A stretch of DNA of 64,000 nt from Comamonas sp. JUb58 (GCF_004364775.1 NZ_SOAL01000001.1:434001-498000); one strand, 5' to 3'. Shown: positions 36,473-47,974, numbered from the stretch's first letter. A program made the numbers and translations. Notes: a model not told the origin generated them from the sequence alone.

Positions 36473-39277
36473 TCAGTGCGCTTTTTCCCAGTTCGGGCCA
36501 AAGCCAATCTCGGCGATCAAGGGCACCTTCAGGTCAGCCACACTGGCCATGATGGCCGGGATCTCCGTGCGCAGCCATTCCTGCTCGGCGGCTGGCAGCT
36601 CGAACACCAGTTCATCGTGTACCTGCATGATGACCAGCACCTCGGGCTTGTCCGCGTCGAGCTTGGCCTGCACGGCCACCATGGCCTTCTTGATCAGATC
36701 GGCCGCCGTGCCCTGCATGGGGGCATTGATCGCGGCGCGCTCGGCGGCTTTCTTGCGCGGGCCATTGCCGCCATTGATCTCGGGCAGAACCAGGCGGCGG
36801 CCGAACACGGTCTCGACATAGCCTTGCGTATGGGCCAGTTCCACGGTCTGGTCCATGTAGCGCTTGACGCCGGGGTAGCGCTGGAAGTACTTGTCGATAT
36901 AGGCGGCAGCGGCCTTGGTCTCGATGCCCAGGTTCTTGGCCAGGCCAAAGCTGCTCATGCCGTAGATCAGGCCAAAGTTGATGACCTTGGCATAGCGGCG
37001 CTGCTCGCTGCTGACCTGGTCCAACGCCACACCAAACACCTCGGCGGCGGTGGCGCGGTGCACATCCAGCCCATCGCGGAAGGCGTTGAGCAACGCCTCG
37101 TCGCCCGACAGATGCGCCATGATGCGCAGCTCGATCTGCGAATAGTCGGCACTGGCAATCAGCTTGCCCTCGGGCGCGACAAAGGCCTCGCGGATGCGGC
37201 GGCCCTCGGCCGTGCGCACGGGGATGTTCTGCAAGTTGGGGTCGTTGCTGGACAGGCGGCCGGTGACGGCCACCGCCTGCGCATAGTGGGTATGCACGCG
37301 GCCATCGCTGGGCAGCGCCATCTGCGCGAGCTTGTCGGTATAGGTGCCCTTGAGCTTGGACAGCGAGCGGTGTTCCAGGATCTTGGCCGGCAGCGGGTAA
37401 TCCTCGGCCAGCTTTTCCAGCACTTCTTCATCGGTGCTGCGCGCGCCGGTGGCGGTTTTCTTCACCACCGGCAGGCCCAGCTTGTCAAAAAAGATCTCGC
37501 CGAGCTGCTTGGGGCTGCTCAGGTTGAACTGCTGTCCAGCGATCTCATAGGCCTCGGCCTCCAGCGCCAGAATGCGGCGGCCCAGGTCATTGCTCTGGCG
37601 CGCCAGCTCGGGCGCATCAATGCGCACACCATTGCGCTCGATGCGGAACAGCGCCTCGCTGGTCTCCATCTCCAGCGCATAGATATGCGCGAGACCAGCG
37701 TTGGCTTCGATGCGCGGCCACAGCACGCGGTGCACATCCAGGGTCTGGTCCGAGTCTTCGCAGCTGTACGCGGCGGCCTTGTCCACCGGCACCTGGGCAA
37801 ACGGGATCTGGCCCTTGCCCTTGCCGCAGAGGTCTTCGTAGCTGATGCCCGTGCGGCCGGTGTGGCGCAGCGCCAGGCTGCCCAGGTTGTGGGGGCGGTC
37901 GGCCTCCAGCACATAGGACTGCAGCATGGTGTCATGCGCATAGCCTTGCACGCGGATGCCATGGTTGGCCAGCACATGCTGGTCGTATTTGACATGCTGG
38001 CCCAGCTTCTTTTTGCTGGCGTCTTCCAGCCAGGGCTTGAGCTTGGCCAGCACCAGGTCCATCGGCAGCTGCTCGGGCACATCCAGGCCTTCATGGCGCA
38101 GCGGGATGTAGGCCGCCTCTCCTACCTGCACACTGAACGAGATGCCGACGATGCGGGCCTGCATTTCGTCGAGCGAATCGGTTTCGGTGTCCAGCGCCGT
38201 CAACTCGGCTGCCTGCAGCTTGAGCAGCCAAGCGTCCAGATCGGCCTCGGTCAGGATGGTGTGGTAGACCACATCGCGCTGCTGGGCCTCGATGGCGACC
38301 TCGGTCACCGCCGCATCGGCGCTGTCGAACAGACCCGCCTGGCCGCCAGGGGCAGCAGCCGCCGCCTTGCCCGCAGCGGACGCTGCTGCAGAACCCAGCG
38401 ACCGGGCCAGGCCCTTGAAGCCATATTGCTCATAGAAAGGCGCCAGGCCGGTGGCATTCGGCTCGCCCAGGGTGATGCCATCAAAGGCGGGCAGGCCCTG
38501 GATGTAGTCGCCCAGCGCGCAATCGGTCTTCATCGTCACCAGCTGGCGGCTCAGCGCCAGCTGGCCGCTGGCGATCGCATCGCGCAGGTTCTGGCCAGCA
38601 ACGCCCTTGATCGTGTCGGCTTTGGCAATCAACTGGTCGAGTGAGCCATGCTCCTCCAGCCACTTGGCAGCCGTCTTGGGGCCCACCTTGCTGACGCCGG
38701 GCACGTTGTCCACCGTATCGCCCACCAGGGCCTGGTACTCGACCATCTGCGAGGGCGGCACTCCAAACTCGGCGGTGACGCCGGCCACATCGCGGCGCTT
38801 GCCGTTCATCGTGTCGATGATGGTCACATGCTCGTTGACCAGCTGGCTCAAGTCCTTATCGCCGCTGGAGACGATGACCTGGATGCCCTGCTGCGAAGCC
38901 ATCTGCGCCAGGGTGGCGATGACGTCGTCAGCCTCGACGCCGGGCACGGCCAGGATCTTCCAGCCCAGCAGCTGCACCACCTCGTGGATGGGGGCGATCT
39001 GCGAGCGCAGGTCGTCGGGCATCGGCGAGCGCGTGGCCTTGTATTCGGTGTAGAGCTCGTCGCGGAAGGTGGGGCCGCTGGCATCGAAAACACAGACCGC
39101 GTAGTCGGCCTGTATGTCTTTACGCAACGCCTGCATCATATTGATCATGCCGCGAATGGCCCCGGTAGCCGGGCTGGCAGAGTCGCCGGGAACCGCACGA
39201 AGATCGGGCATGGCATGGTAGGCACGGTACAGATAGCTGGAACCGTCCACCAGCACTAAAGTAGGAGGATTACGCAT
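36473..39277 (-). CDS. polA: DNA polymerase I
   Basis: 934-residue polymerase for Okazaki-fragment processing and repair. The 5'-nuclease domain occupies about 1-290 (LVLVDGSSYLYRAYHA, YAVCVFDASGPTFRDELYTEYKATR, VSSGDKDLSQLV). A complete 3'-5' proofreading domain follows, with the exonuclease DxE retained in LTALDTETDSLDEM and YSCEDSDQTL-type Exo III. The polymerase domain has motif A SADYSQIELRIMAHLSGDEAL, O-helix RRYAKVINFGLIYGMSSFGLA and motif C MQVHDELVFE. The ATG at 39277 gives MRNPPTLVLVDGSSYLY; eight more residues are possible upstream. Divergent from the DUF2782 gene. Confidence 0.97.
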   Translation of the reverse strand: MRNPPTLVLVDGSSYLYRAYHAMPDLRAVPGDSASPATGAIRGMINMMQALRKDIQADYAVCVFDASGPTFRDELYTEYKATRSPMPDDLRSQIAPIHEVVQLLGWKILAVPGVEADDVIATLAQMASQQGIQVIVSSGDKDLSQLVNEHVTIIDTMNGKRRDVAGVTAEFGVPPSQMVEYQALVGDTVDNVPGVSKVGPKTAAKWLEEHGSLDQLIAKADTIKGVAGQNLRDAIASGQLALSRQLVTMKTDCALGDYIQGLPAFDGITLGEPNATGLAPFYEQYGFKGLARSLGSAAASAAGKAAAAAPGGQAGLFDSADAAVTEVAIEAQQRDVVYHTILTEADLDAWLLKLQAAELTALDTETDSLDEMQARIVGISFSVQVGEAAYIPLRHEGLDVPEQLPMDLVLAKLKPWLEDASKKKLGQHVKYDQHVLANHGIRVQGYAHDTMLQSYVLEADRPHNLGSLALRHTGRTGISYEDLCGKGKGQIPFAQVPVDKAAAYSCEDSDQTLDVHRVLWPRIEANAGLAHIYALEMETSEALFRIERNGVRIDAPELARQSNDLGRRILALEAEAYEIAGQQFNLSSPKQLGEIFFDKLGLPVVKKTATGARSTDEEVLEKLAEDYPLPAKILEHRSLSKLKGTYTDKLAQMALPSDGRVHTHYAQAVAVTGRLSSNDPNLQNIPVRTAEGRRIREAFVAPEGKLIASADYSQIELRIMAHLSGDEALLNAFRDGLDVHRATAAEVFGVALDQVSSEQRRYAKVINFGLIYGMSSFGLAKNLGIETKAAAAYIDKYFQRYPGVKRYMDQTVELAHTQGYVETVFGRRLVLPEINGGNGPRKKAAERAAINAPMQGTAADLIKKAMVAVQAKLDADKPEVLVIMQVHDELVFELPAAEQEWLRTEIPAIMASVADLKVPLIAEIGFGPNWEKAH

Positions 39278-39329
39278 ATTGACATTGTGCCCGGTACGCA
39301 AACACCGGGCGACAACTTACAATTGAGTC

Positions 39330-39704
39330 ATGCGCGCAATTACCACTTCTTTCATCGCCCAGGCCCTGGCACTGGTGCTGGCAGCCCCTGCGCTGGCCCA
39401 GCAACCCGCGGCGCCTGCCGAGCAGCCAGCAGCCCAGCCGGCCGCACAGCCCGCAGCCCCTGCCGACGCGGCGCCGGCGAACGACAAGTACAACCAGAAG
39501 GCCGAATACATCCGGGTGGAAGACGCGGGCAGCCGCATCGACGAGGTGCGCATTGGCGGCCAGACCCAGAGCATCCATGTGCAGCCCAAGATGGGCAATA
39601 TGCCCGGCTACGAGGTCAAGCCCACCGATGGCGCCCGCGCCCGCCCCGACGGTTTTGGCGACACGCAGAACAAGAAGCGCGTCTGGAACATCGGCAATTT
39701 CTGA
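39330..39704 (+). CDS. DUF2782 family secreted protein
   Basis: 124-residue exported protein. A signal peptide (ITTSFIAQALALVLAAPALA) precedes an Ala/Pro/Gln linker (QQPAAPAEQPAAQPAAQPAA). The conserved C-terminal domain begins near residue 55 (AEYIRVEDAGSRIDEVRIGGQTQSIHVQPK) and ends with KKRVWNIGNF, typical of DUF2782. The function is unknown. Location between polA and thrB is the usual context in Gamma- and Betaproteobacteria, which supports the call. Confidence 0.83.
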   Translation: MRAITTSFIAQALALVLAAPALAQQPAAPAEQPAAQPAAQPAAPADAAPANDKYNQKAEYIRVEDAGSRIDEVRIGGQTQSIHVQPKMGNMPGYEVKPTDGARARPDGFGDTQNKKRVWNIGNF

Positions 39705-39779
39705 GCCGGATACCACAGCAATTAGCCTGTGCTCACGCAGGCTTGCGATAATCGCCTCTTTGCACCCGCCTTGCGGGCC

Positions 39780-39809
39780 AGGCCAGCCACTGCGGCTGGC
39801 CTTGTTTTT
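39780..39809 (+). terminator. Rho-independent terminator between the DUF2782 gene and thrB
   Basis: AGGCCAGCC (39780-39788) and GGCTGGCCT (39794-39802) form a perfect 9-bp stem with a 5-base loop, followed by TGTTTTTG. thrB starts 20 bases later, so it may need its own promoter or be reached by readthrough. Confidence 0.72.
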
Positions 39810-39828
39810 GTATTGACGATCTATATCC

Positions 39829-40785
39829 ATGGCTGTTTTCACCGAAGTATCCGACAAGGCTGCCAAGGCCTTGCTCAAACGCGTCCCGCTGGGCGATTTC
39901 GTCTCGTTGCGCGGTATTGAAGGCGGTATTGAAAACACCAACTACTTTCTGACCACCAGCCAGGGCGAGTATGTGCTGACCCTGTTCGAGCGCCTGCGCG
40001 CCGACCAGCTGCCGTTCTACCTCTACCTGATGAAGCACCTGGCCAAGGCCGGCGTGCCCGTGCCCGAGCCTCAGGCCGATGGCAAGACCGGCGACATCCT
40101 GCTGCAGGTCGAGGGCAAGCCCGCCGCCATCGTCGGCAAGCTGCCCGGCAAGAGCCAGCTGGCGCCCCAGGCGGCGCATTGCCAGTCACTGGGCGAGGTG
40201 CTGGCCAGGATGCACCAGGCCGCGCTCGACTACCCGCGCCAGCAGCCCAATCTGCGTGGCCTGCCCTGGTGGAACGAGACCGTGCCCGTGGTGCTGCCCT
40301 ACCTGGACACCGCCACCGCCGAGCTGCTGCGCAGCGAGCTGGCCTACCAGAACCATGTGGCGCAAAGCTCGGCCTATGCGGCGCTGCCACGCGGCCCGGT
40401 GCATGCCGACCTGTTCCGCGACAACGCCATGTTCGAGGGCGAGACCCTGACCGGCATCTTTGACTTCTATTTCGCCGGTGTCGATACCTGGCTGTTCGAC
40501 ATTGCCGTGGTCATCAACGACTGGTGCATCGACCTGGCCACCGGCGTCATCGACAAGGCGCGTGCCGATGCGCTGCTGGCCGCCTACCAGGCGGTGCGCC
40601 CACTGCAGGCCTGCGAGCGCGAGCTGCTCAATGCCATGCTGCGTGCAGGCGCGCTGCGCTTCTGGATCTCGCGCCTCTGGGACTTCTACCTGCCACGTGA
40701 AGCCTCGCTGCTCAAGCCGCACGACCCGACCCACTTCGAGCGGGTGCTGCGTGCGCGCCTGGCCACGCCTTACCAGCTGGTCTAA
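39829..40785 (+). CDS. thrB: Homoserine kinase (type II, APH fold)
   Basis: 318-residue kinase phosphorylating L-homoserine in threonine synthesis, of the aminoglycoside-phosphotransferase-like ThrB_typeII group rather than the GHMP kinase type. Motifs are [16 protein letters not shown] (nucleotide-binding strand), the catalytic loop [16 protein letters not shown] (HxDxxxxN) and the metal-binding [18 protein letters not shown] (DFG-like). Its position after a DUF2782 gene is characteristic of this ThrB type. Confidence 0.95.
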   Translation: MAVFTEVSDKAAKALLKRVPLGDFVSLRGIEGGIENTNYFLTTSQGEYVLTLFERLRADQLPFYLYLMKHLAKAGVPVPEPQADGKTGDILLQVEGKPAAIVGKLPGKSQLAPQAAHCQSLGEVLARMHQAALDYPRQQPNLRGLPWWNETVPVVLPYLDTATAELLRSELAYQNHVAQSSAYAALPRGPVHADLFRDNAMFEGETLTGIFDFYFAGVDTWLFDIAVVINDWCIDLATGVIDKARADALLAAYQAVRPLQACERELLNAMLRAGALRFWISRLWDFYLPREASLLKPHDPTHFERVLRARLATPYQLV

Positions 40786-40922
40786 GAACCTGTTCCAAGC
40801 CACCGGGGCAGGCCCGCGCACCCCATGCCCACATGGGTACCTGCGCCTTGGGCGCATGGGTTACAGTGCGCCATCCCCTTTGATTTTTTATCGCTGCAGC
40901 CCGCGCTGCAGCGCGCTGGTGC

Positions 40923-41720
40923 ATGAAACTTCGTATCGCCACTGCCCGCCAGGGTGTAACCTGGGTGCAAGACGGCTTCAAAACCTTCAAGACACAGGCC
41001 CTGGCCCTGACCTCGCTGTTCTTCCTGTCGATGATGGTGATGTCCCTGATCGGCGCCATCCCGATTGCCGGCACCTTTATCGCGCTGGCGCTGCTGCCCG
41101 TCTCCACCCTGTGCATGATGATTGGCGCCGCGTTGACGGCCCAGGGCACGCGCCCGACCTTGCCGGTGGTGCTGGCTGCGCTGCGTGTCGATAAGGAACG
41201 GCGCAGCTCCTTCGTCGTGCTGGGCGTGTTCTATGCGCTGTCCTTCTTGCTGGTGCTGGGCTTTTCGGCGTTGTTCGATGGCGGCCAGTTCGCCCGCCTC
41301 AACCTAATGGGCGGCGAGATCACGCGCGAGATCGTCGAGCAACCTGCCTTCCAGCAGGCCATGTTTGCCACCATGCTGCTGTACATCCCGCTGTCGCTGC
41401 TGTTCTGGCATGCGCCTGGCCTGATCTACTGGCACCGTGTGCCCGCGATCAAGGCGGTGTTCTTCAGCCTGATCGCCTGCAGCCGCAATATTGGCGCCTT
41501 CACAATGTTTGGCCTGGCCTGGATGGCTGTGGGCATCGGCTTTGGCATCGGCATGGCCTTGCTGTCGGCGCTGCTGGGTACCCTGCTGGGCGCCTGGGCA
41601 GCGGCGGCCATCGCCATTGCTGGCTCGCTGATGCTAGCGACGATGTTCCTGACCTCGGTGGTGTTCAGCTTCCGCGACTGCTTTGAAGCGCCGGAGCAAG
41701 CGGACAGCGTCGCGCTCTGA
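40923..41720 (+). CDS. BPSS1780 family membrane protein
   Basis: 265-residue integral membrane protein with about six hydrophobic segments. It begins MKLRIATARQGVTWVQDGFKTFKTQ, the recognisable start of the BPSS1780 family common in Burkholderiales, and contains LLFWHAPGLIYWHRVPAIKAVFFSLIACSRNIGAF. No function is established. The 137-base gap to thrB contains GC-rich hairpin-forming sequence (TGCGCC-TT-GGGCGCA near 40839-40853) but no gene. Confidence 0.78.
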   Translation: MKLRIATARQGVTWVQDGFKTFKTQALALTSLFFLSMMVMSLIGAIPIAGTFIALALLPVSTLCMMIGAALTAQGTRPTLPVVLAALRVDKERRSSFVVLGVFYALSFLLVLGFSALFDGGQFARLNLMGGEITREIVEQPAFQQAMFATMLLYIPLSLLFWHAPGLIYWHRVPAIKAVFFSLIACSRNIGAFTMFGLAWMAVGIGFGIGMALLSALLGTLLGAWAAAAIAIAGSLMLATMFLTSVVFSFRDCFEAPEQADSVAL

Positions 41721-41737
41721 GATTTACTGAATAACCC

Positions 41738-41772
41738 AAGCCCGGCCTGTGCCCCACAGCCCGGGCTTTTTT
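41738..41772 (+). terminator. Rho-independent terminator after the BPSS1780 gene
   Basis: AAGCCCGG (41738-41745) pairs with CCGGGCTT (41761-41768) and the T-run continues to 41772. The T-run abuts the stop codon of the convergent FUSC gene. Confidence 0.75.
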
Positions 41773-42905
41773 CATGGCCGCGGGCCTTCGCCGTGGTGCA
41801 GGCGGTGCAGGTGCGCCCGGTCTTCCAGGCTGGACAGTGCCAGCGCAAACAGGATGCCCAGTGCGGCGCCCAGCACGGTATCCAGCACCCGCTCCAGCGG
41901 CATCGCCAAAGGCGCCAGCGGCGATGAGGCCAGATGCGTCATCAGCAAGGCCATCGGCGTGACCGTGATCTGGCCCAAGGCGTAGTTGTAGCCAATGCTC
42001 ACCTCGGTGATGAACTGCAGCGCGACGATGCAGGCGGCGATCCACCAGAATGACGGCTCCAGCGACAAAATCAGACCAGCGACCAGCGCACCCAGCATGG
42101 TGCCCACCATGCGCTGCAGCGCGCGGTTCATCGTGATGTGCAGATGGCTGCCCTGCATTACCGCCGTGGCGCCAATCGCTGCCCAGGCTGGATGCTGCCA
42201 GCCTGCCGCCTGGGCCACCCAGGCCGCCAGGCCAGCGCCCAGCACAATGCGGCCGGCAGCAGCCAGCTCGGCCGGCCAGGGCCGCTGCGGCTGTGCGGGC
42301 AGCTGCACGCGCTGCACAGCCTGGTGGCGCAGGCCATCGGTGGCCCAGCAGACCAGGGCCGCCAACAAGCCGCCAGCCAAGGTGCCCAAGGTCCGCTCCA
42401 GCAGCTGCTGCCCGCTGTGCACCGGCGCCAGCGAGGCACCGGCGCCAAACACCACAATCACCGCGCCCGGCCCACCCAGGCGCCAGTGGCTGACCGCCAA
42501 GGTGGCCGCGCCAGCCACCAGCGCCAGCACCCAGACCATGCCCTGGGCGGGCAACCCGGCCCAGGACGCGAGGGAGGGCAAAAACACCGCCGCGCACAGC
42601 ATGGCCGCGCAGATGCCGACGATGCGCATGCGCCGGCCCGGCGCCGCAAAGCGGCCAAACAGCGCCGCCAATGCGCCCAGCCCCAAAGGGCCGACCAGCT
42701 GGGGCCAGGGCGACAAACGGGCCACCACCAAGGCCAGCAGCACCGCCAGTGCCGCCTGCATGGCCGCGACCAGAGCAATGTGCAGCGATGGCAGCGGCTG
42801 CAGACGGGTGCTGTCGCGCAGCTGGCGCGGCGACAGCAGATGGCACAGCGCCTGGTGGCGGCCAACGGCCGGGGTGGAGATATCGATCTTGCGGGCAGGG
42901 GTCAT
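41772..42905 (-). CDS. FUSC family membrane protein (aromatic-acid-exporter-like)
   Basis: 377-residue inner-membrane protein of the fusaric acid resistance (FUSC) group. Two blocks of hydrophobic helices (about 45-175 and 220-355) flank a short cytoplasmic linker. HPAWAAIGATAVMQGSHLHITMNRALQRMVGTMLGALVAGLIL is the conserved second-block FUSC motif. These proteins usually export aromatic or organic acids, often with an MFP partner, which is not present here. The ATG at 42905 was chosen because GAGG lies seven bases upstream; ATG 42917 would add four residues. The leader is about 200 bases if the promoter at 43116-43144 is real. Confidence 0.75.
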   Translation of the reverse strand: MTPARKIDISTPAVGRHQALCHLLSPRQLRDSTRLQPLPSLHIALVAAMQAALAVLLALVVARLSPWPQLVGPLGLGALAALFGRFAAPGRRMRIVGICAAMLCAAVFLPSLASWAGLPAQGMVWVLALVAGAATLAVSHWRLGGPGAVIVVFGAGASLAPVHSGQQLLERTLGTLAGGLLAALVCWATDGLRHQAVQRVQLPAQPQRPWPAELAAAGRIVLGAGLAAWVAQAAGWQHPAWAAIGATAVMQGSHLHITMNRALQRMVGTMLGALVAGLILSLEPSFWWIAACIVALQFITEVSIGYNYALGQITVTPMALLMTHLASSPLAPLAMPLERVLDTVLGAALGILFALALSSLEDRAHLHRLHHGEGPRP

Positions 42906-43115
42906 GGGCATCCTCATCGACCCAGCGACTGGCCAACGCGCAGCCTGGCCGGCTCAGCGGCCAGCCAGTGTGGCTGGGATAGGAAAGTGGAGGCTCAGCA
43001 GCGGCGAAGCAGCAGGGGCGCCGGCCCCTGCGCGTACAGGGACGGCTCGCGCAGGTCCTGGCAGGGGTGCCAGACCGGGACGCGGCAAGGCTGCGCCTGC
43101 CGATGAGCAGCCGAT

Positions 43116-43144
43116 ATAGTATCCTATGCAACTATTAAATGCAA
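43116..43144 (-). promoter_or_regulatory. Promoter with operator-like repeats upstream of the FUSC gene
   Basis: On the minus strand TTGCAT (43144-43139), 17-base spacer, then TACTAT (43121-43116). The spacer and -10 box form ATAGT...ACTAT (43116-43135) and repeat TTGCAT, an arrangement like MarR-type operators. No MarR-type gene is in the window. The remaining sequence from 42906 to 43199 shows nothing else. Confidence 0.45.
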
Positions 43145-43199
43145 GCCCGAGGTTGGTGGCCACTATCCCAGCAACCGCTGCCAGGCTTGCGCTGCAGGC

Positions 43200-45647
<2,448 letters not shown>

Positions 45648-45745
45648 CCCAGCATTGTAGGGAGATCGGCGGACCGGCGAGGCGCCCGCCAGCCAAGCGC
45701 CCGGCGACCTGGGGCACTGGCTGCACATACTGCAGCGGCCGGCAA

Positions 45746-45817
45746 GGCTTTTGCAAAGCCGGTGCATGCTGCTAGAATCAGTCACCGGGCCCAAGTTTCT
45801 TGTGACCCGGTTTTTTT
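45746..45817 (+). promoter_or_regulatory. guaC control region: operator-like palindrome, sigma70 promoter, and leader hairpin/terminator
   Basis: A perfect palindrome GGCTTT-TGC-AAAGCC (45746-45760) overlaps a -35 box TTGCAA (45751-45756). Sixteen bases later is a -10 box TAGAAT (45773-45778). The transcript would begin near 45785, right where a structure starts. ACCGGG (45784-45789) pairs with CCCGGT (45806-45811) followed by seven T (45811-45817), which looks like an intrinsic terminator. GTCA (45781-45784) can also pair with TGAC (45803-45806), making an alternative or pseudoknotted fold. guaC starts 124 bases further on. The leader holds another small hairpin GCGAA-ATAG-TTCGC (45900-45913). 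Confidence 0.5.
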
Positions 45818-45941
45818 GTGTCTGCAACAGCGCAAAAGAGGGTTCTTCCGACGCGAAGCGCCCTGCCCGACCGGTCTCCAAGCCAAGCGCCCCATCGCTG
45901 CGAAATAGTTCGCTGCGACCTTTTATGGAGCTTGGAATCAA

Positions 45942-46919
45942 ATGGAAATCTTCGACTACGACAACATTCTTTTGCTGCCCCGCAAGTGCCGCGTGGAAAG
46001 CCGCTCGGAATGTGACACCAGCGTTGTCCTGGGCAACCGCACCTTCCGCCTGCCGGTGGTGCCTGCCAACATGAAGACGGTGCTGGACGAGAAGATCTGC
46101 AAGTTTTTGGCGCAACACGGCTACTTCTATGTGATGCACCGCTTTGACATCGACAACGTCGCCTTCACCAAGGCCATGCAGTCGCAAGGCCTGTTCGCGT
46201 CGATCTCGCTGGGCGTCAAGCAAGCCGACTACGAAGTGGTGGACCGCTTTGTGGCCGACGACATCTGCCCCGAATACATCACCATCGACATCGCCCATGG
46301 CCATGCCGACAGCGTGAAGAACATGATCGGCTATCTGAAAGAGAAGCTGCCTGAAGCCTTTGTGATCGCCGGCAACGTGGCCACGCCTGAGGCCGTGATC
46401 GACCTGGAAAACTGGGGCGCCGATGCCACCAAGGTGGGCGTGGGCCCGGGCAAGGTCTGCATCACCAAGCTCAAGACCGGCTTTGGCACCGGCGGCTGGC
46501 AGCTGTCGGCACTCAAGTGGTGCGCGCGCGTGGCTACCAAGCCCATCATTGCCGACGGCGGCATCCGCAGCCATGGCGACATCGCCAAGAGCATCCGCTT
46601 TGGCGCCACGATGGTGATGATCGGCTCGCTGTTCGCTGGCCATGAAGAATCGCCCGGCAAGACCGTCGAGCTCGATGGCGAGCTGTTCAAGGAATACTAC
46701 GGCTCGGCCAGCGACTTCAACAAGGGCGAGTACAAGCACGTCGAAGGCAAGCGCATCCTCGAACCCATCAAGGGCAAGCTGCAGGACACGCTGATCGAGA
46801 TGGAGCAGGACGTGCAGTCTTCCATCAGCTATGCAGGCGGCAAGCACCTGATGGACATCCGCAAGGTGAACTATGTGATCCTGGGCGGCGACAACGCCGG
46901 CGAACATCTGCTGATGTAA
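45942..46919 (+). CDS. guaC: GMP reductase
   Basis: 325-residue enzyme that reductively deaminates GMP to IMP with NADPH, reconnecting guanine to adenine nucleotides. It is a TIM barrel of the IMPDH/GMPR family with no CBS domains, in the shorter GuaC2 (Bacillus-type) group. The catalytic loop is [18 protein letters not shown] with C173. [17 protein letters not shown] and [36 protein letters not shown] bind the phosphate. GGAG lies 10-13 bases before the ATG. The upstream region is unusually elaborate. Confidence 0.96.
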   Translation: MEIFDYDNILLLPRKCRVESRSECDTSVVLGNRTFRLPVVPANMKTVLDEKICKFLAQHGYFYVMHRFDIDNVAFTKAMQSQGLFASISLGVKQADYEVVDRFVADDICPEYITIDIAHGHADSVKNMIGYLKEKLPEAFVIAGNVATPEAVIDLENWGADATKVGVGPGKVCITKLKTGFGTGGWQLSALKWCARVATKPIIADGGIRSHGDIAKSIRFGATMVMIGSLFAGHEESPGKTVELDGELFKEYYGSASDFNKGEYKHVEGKRILEPIKGKLQDTLIEMEQDVQSSISYAGGKHLMDIRKVNYVILGGDNAGEHLLM

Positions 46920-46943
46920 GCCGCGCGCCGCAGCAGACAGGCT

Positions 46944-46970
46944 CGGCCCGGCAGCGTCCGGGCCGTTTTT
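46944..46970 (+). terminator. Rho-independent terminator after guaC
   Basis: CGGCCCGG (46944-46951) and CCGGGCCG (46958-46965), a perfect 8-bp stem with a 6-base loop, followed by five T. It lies 24 bases after the stop codon. Confidence 0.85.
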
Positions 46971-47092
46971 GCCTCTGCGGAAACCGGCCTGCCGGAAAAA
47001 TCAGGGTTGATATTGGTATTTTTCCGAGCAGGCGTAAAAATTAGTGCATAATACAAGGCTTGCTGCAGCGCACTGCTGACAGCAAAAAATGT

Positions 47093-47168
47093 GGGCTCTT
47101 AGCTCAGCTGGTAGAGCAGCGGACTCTTAATCCGTTGGTCGAGTGTTCGAATCACTCAGGGCCCACCA
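47093..47168 (+). tRNA. tRNA-Lys (anticodon CUU), copy 1
   Basis: 76-base cloverleaf with 3' CCA encoded. The acceptor stem GGGCTCT pairs with AGGGCCC, with U-G at one pair. The D-loop contains AGCTGG, the anticodon arm is CGGA-CTCTTAA-TCCG with CTT at positions 34-36, and the T-arm is GAGTG-TTCGAAT-CACTC. CATAAT upstream (47047-47052) is a -10 candidate. It differs from copy 2 only in the D-loop. Confidence 0.96.
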
Positions 47169-47236
47169 CATTTTTATGGCTTGCGAAAAAGCGCGCAGGC
47201 CGACGAAACAAAGCATTTCCAAGGTGCGACAGTTTC

Positions 47237-47312
47237 GGGCTCTTAGCTCAGTTGGTAGAGCAGCGGACTCTTAATCCGTTGGTCGAGTGTTCGAATCACT
47301 CAGGGCCCACCA
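47237..47312 (+). tRNA. tRNA-Lys (anticodon CUU), copy 2
   Basis: Identical to the copy at 47093 except for one D-loop base (AGTTGG in place of AGCTGG). The spacer is 68 bases and does not contain a terminator, so both are probably cut from one precursor ended by the hairpin at 47319. Confidence 0.96.
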
Positions 47313-47318
47313 CTCTTG

Positions 47319-47355
47319 ACGGCCTAGGCTTCCCGCCTAGGCCGTTTTTTATTTT
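47319..47355 (+). terminator. Rho-independent terminator of the tRNA-Lys pair
   Basis: ACGGCCTAGGC (47319-47329) and GCCTAGGCCGT (47335-47345), a perfect 11-bp stem with a 5-base loop, then TTTTTATTTT. Confidence 0.9.
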
Positions 47356-47475
47356 CTCCTCGCGCATATCCCTCACCCTAGCACCCAGCCGCAGCGCTAG
47401 CCGGCCAAGATGGCCCTGCGCTTGTAGAATGCAGGAATCCGTTTTATCCCTCCGACATTTCTCTCAGCACCTACC

Positions 47476-47964
47476 ATGCGCCCCCTGCTCCCCTCCTTGC
47501 TCGCCGCCTTTGCGTTTGCAACCGCCTCCAGCGCTTTTGCCCATGTCACGGTCAGCAATCCCTGGGCGCGTGCCACGGTCGCACAGCAGCAGGCCTCCGG
47601 CGTGTTCATGGATCTGCGCTCGGCGCATGACGATGCCCAGCTCGTCGGCGTGAAGACCGATGCCGCCAGCACCGCCGAAGTGCACGAAATGCGCATGGAA
47701 GACAACGTGATGAAGATGCGGGCCGTGCCCAGCGTCAAGCTGCCCAATGGCCAGGCTGTGAGCCTCAAGCCCGGCGGGTACCACATCATGCTGATGGGCT
47801 TGAAAAAGCCGCTGGTTGCCGGCGAGAACGTCGACCTGACCCTGGAAGTGGTGCATGCCGATGGCGCCAAGGAAAGCATTGCCGTGAGCGCCACCATCCG
47901 CGCACTGGCCCCGGCAGCCGCTGGCCAGCCAGCCGCTGCAGGCGGTCACCAGCACCAACACTGA
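47476..47964 (+). CDS. Periplasmic copper chaperone PCu(A)C
   Basis: 162-residue secreted protein delivering Cu(I), usually to the CuA or CuB site of cytochrome c oxidase. A signal peptide (LLPSLLAAFAFATASSAFA) is followed by HVTVSNPWARAT, the typical mature start. The complete copper motif H-X10-M-X21-H-X-M is present at H70, M81, H103 and M105. The C-terminus is an Ala/Gly linker with GGHQHQH, which may add metal affinity. It stands alone here with no senC gene beside it. Its terminator follows within 15 bases. Confidence 0.93.
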   Translation: MRPLLPSLLAAFAFATASSAFAHVTVSNPWARATVAQQQASGVFMDLRSAHDDAQLVGVKTDAASTAEVHEMRMEDNVMKMRAVPSVKLPNGQAVSLKPGGYHIMLMGLKKPLVAGENVDLTLEVVHADGAKESIAVSATIRALAPAAAGQPAAAGGHQHQH

Positions 47965-47974
47965 GCGAATACAG

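Noticed and set aside
45648-46907. N-terminal extension of the helicase frame to 46907
   Set aside because: The extra 420 residues are antisense to guaC; the true helicase start is ATG 45647.
47093-47312. tRNA genes as an integration site for a genomic island
   Set aside because: No integrase and no repeated tRNA 3' fragment flank a foreign segment; flanking genes are core.
47060-47653. 197-codon open frame across the two tRNA genes
   Set aside because: Translates both tRNAs and the terminator; the repeated peptide only reflects the duplicated tRNA sequence.
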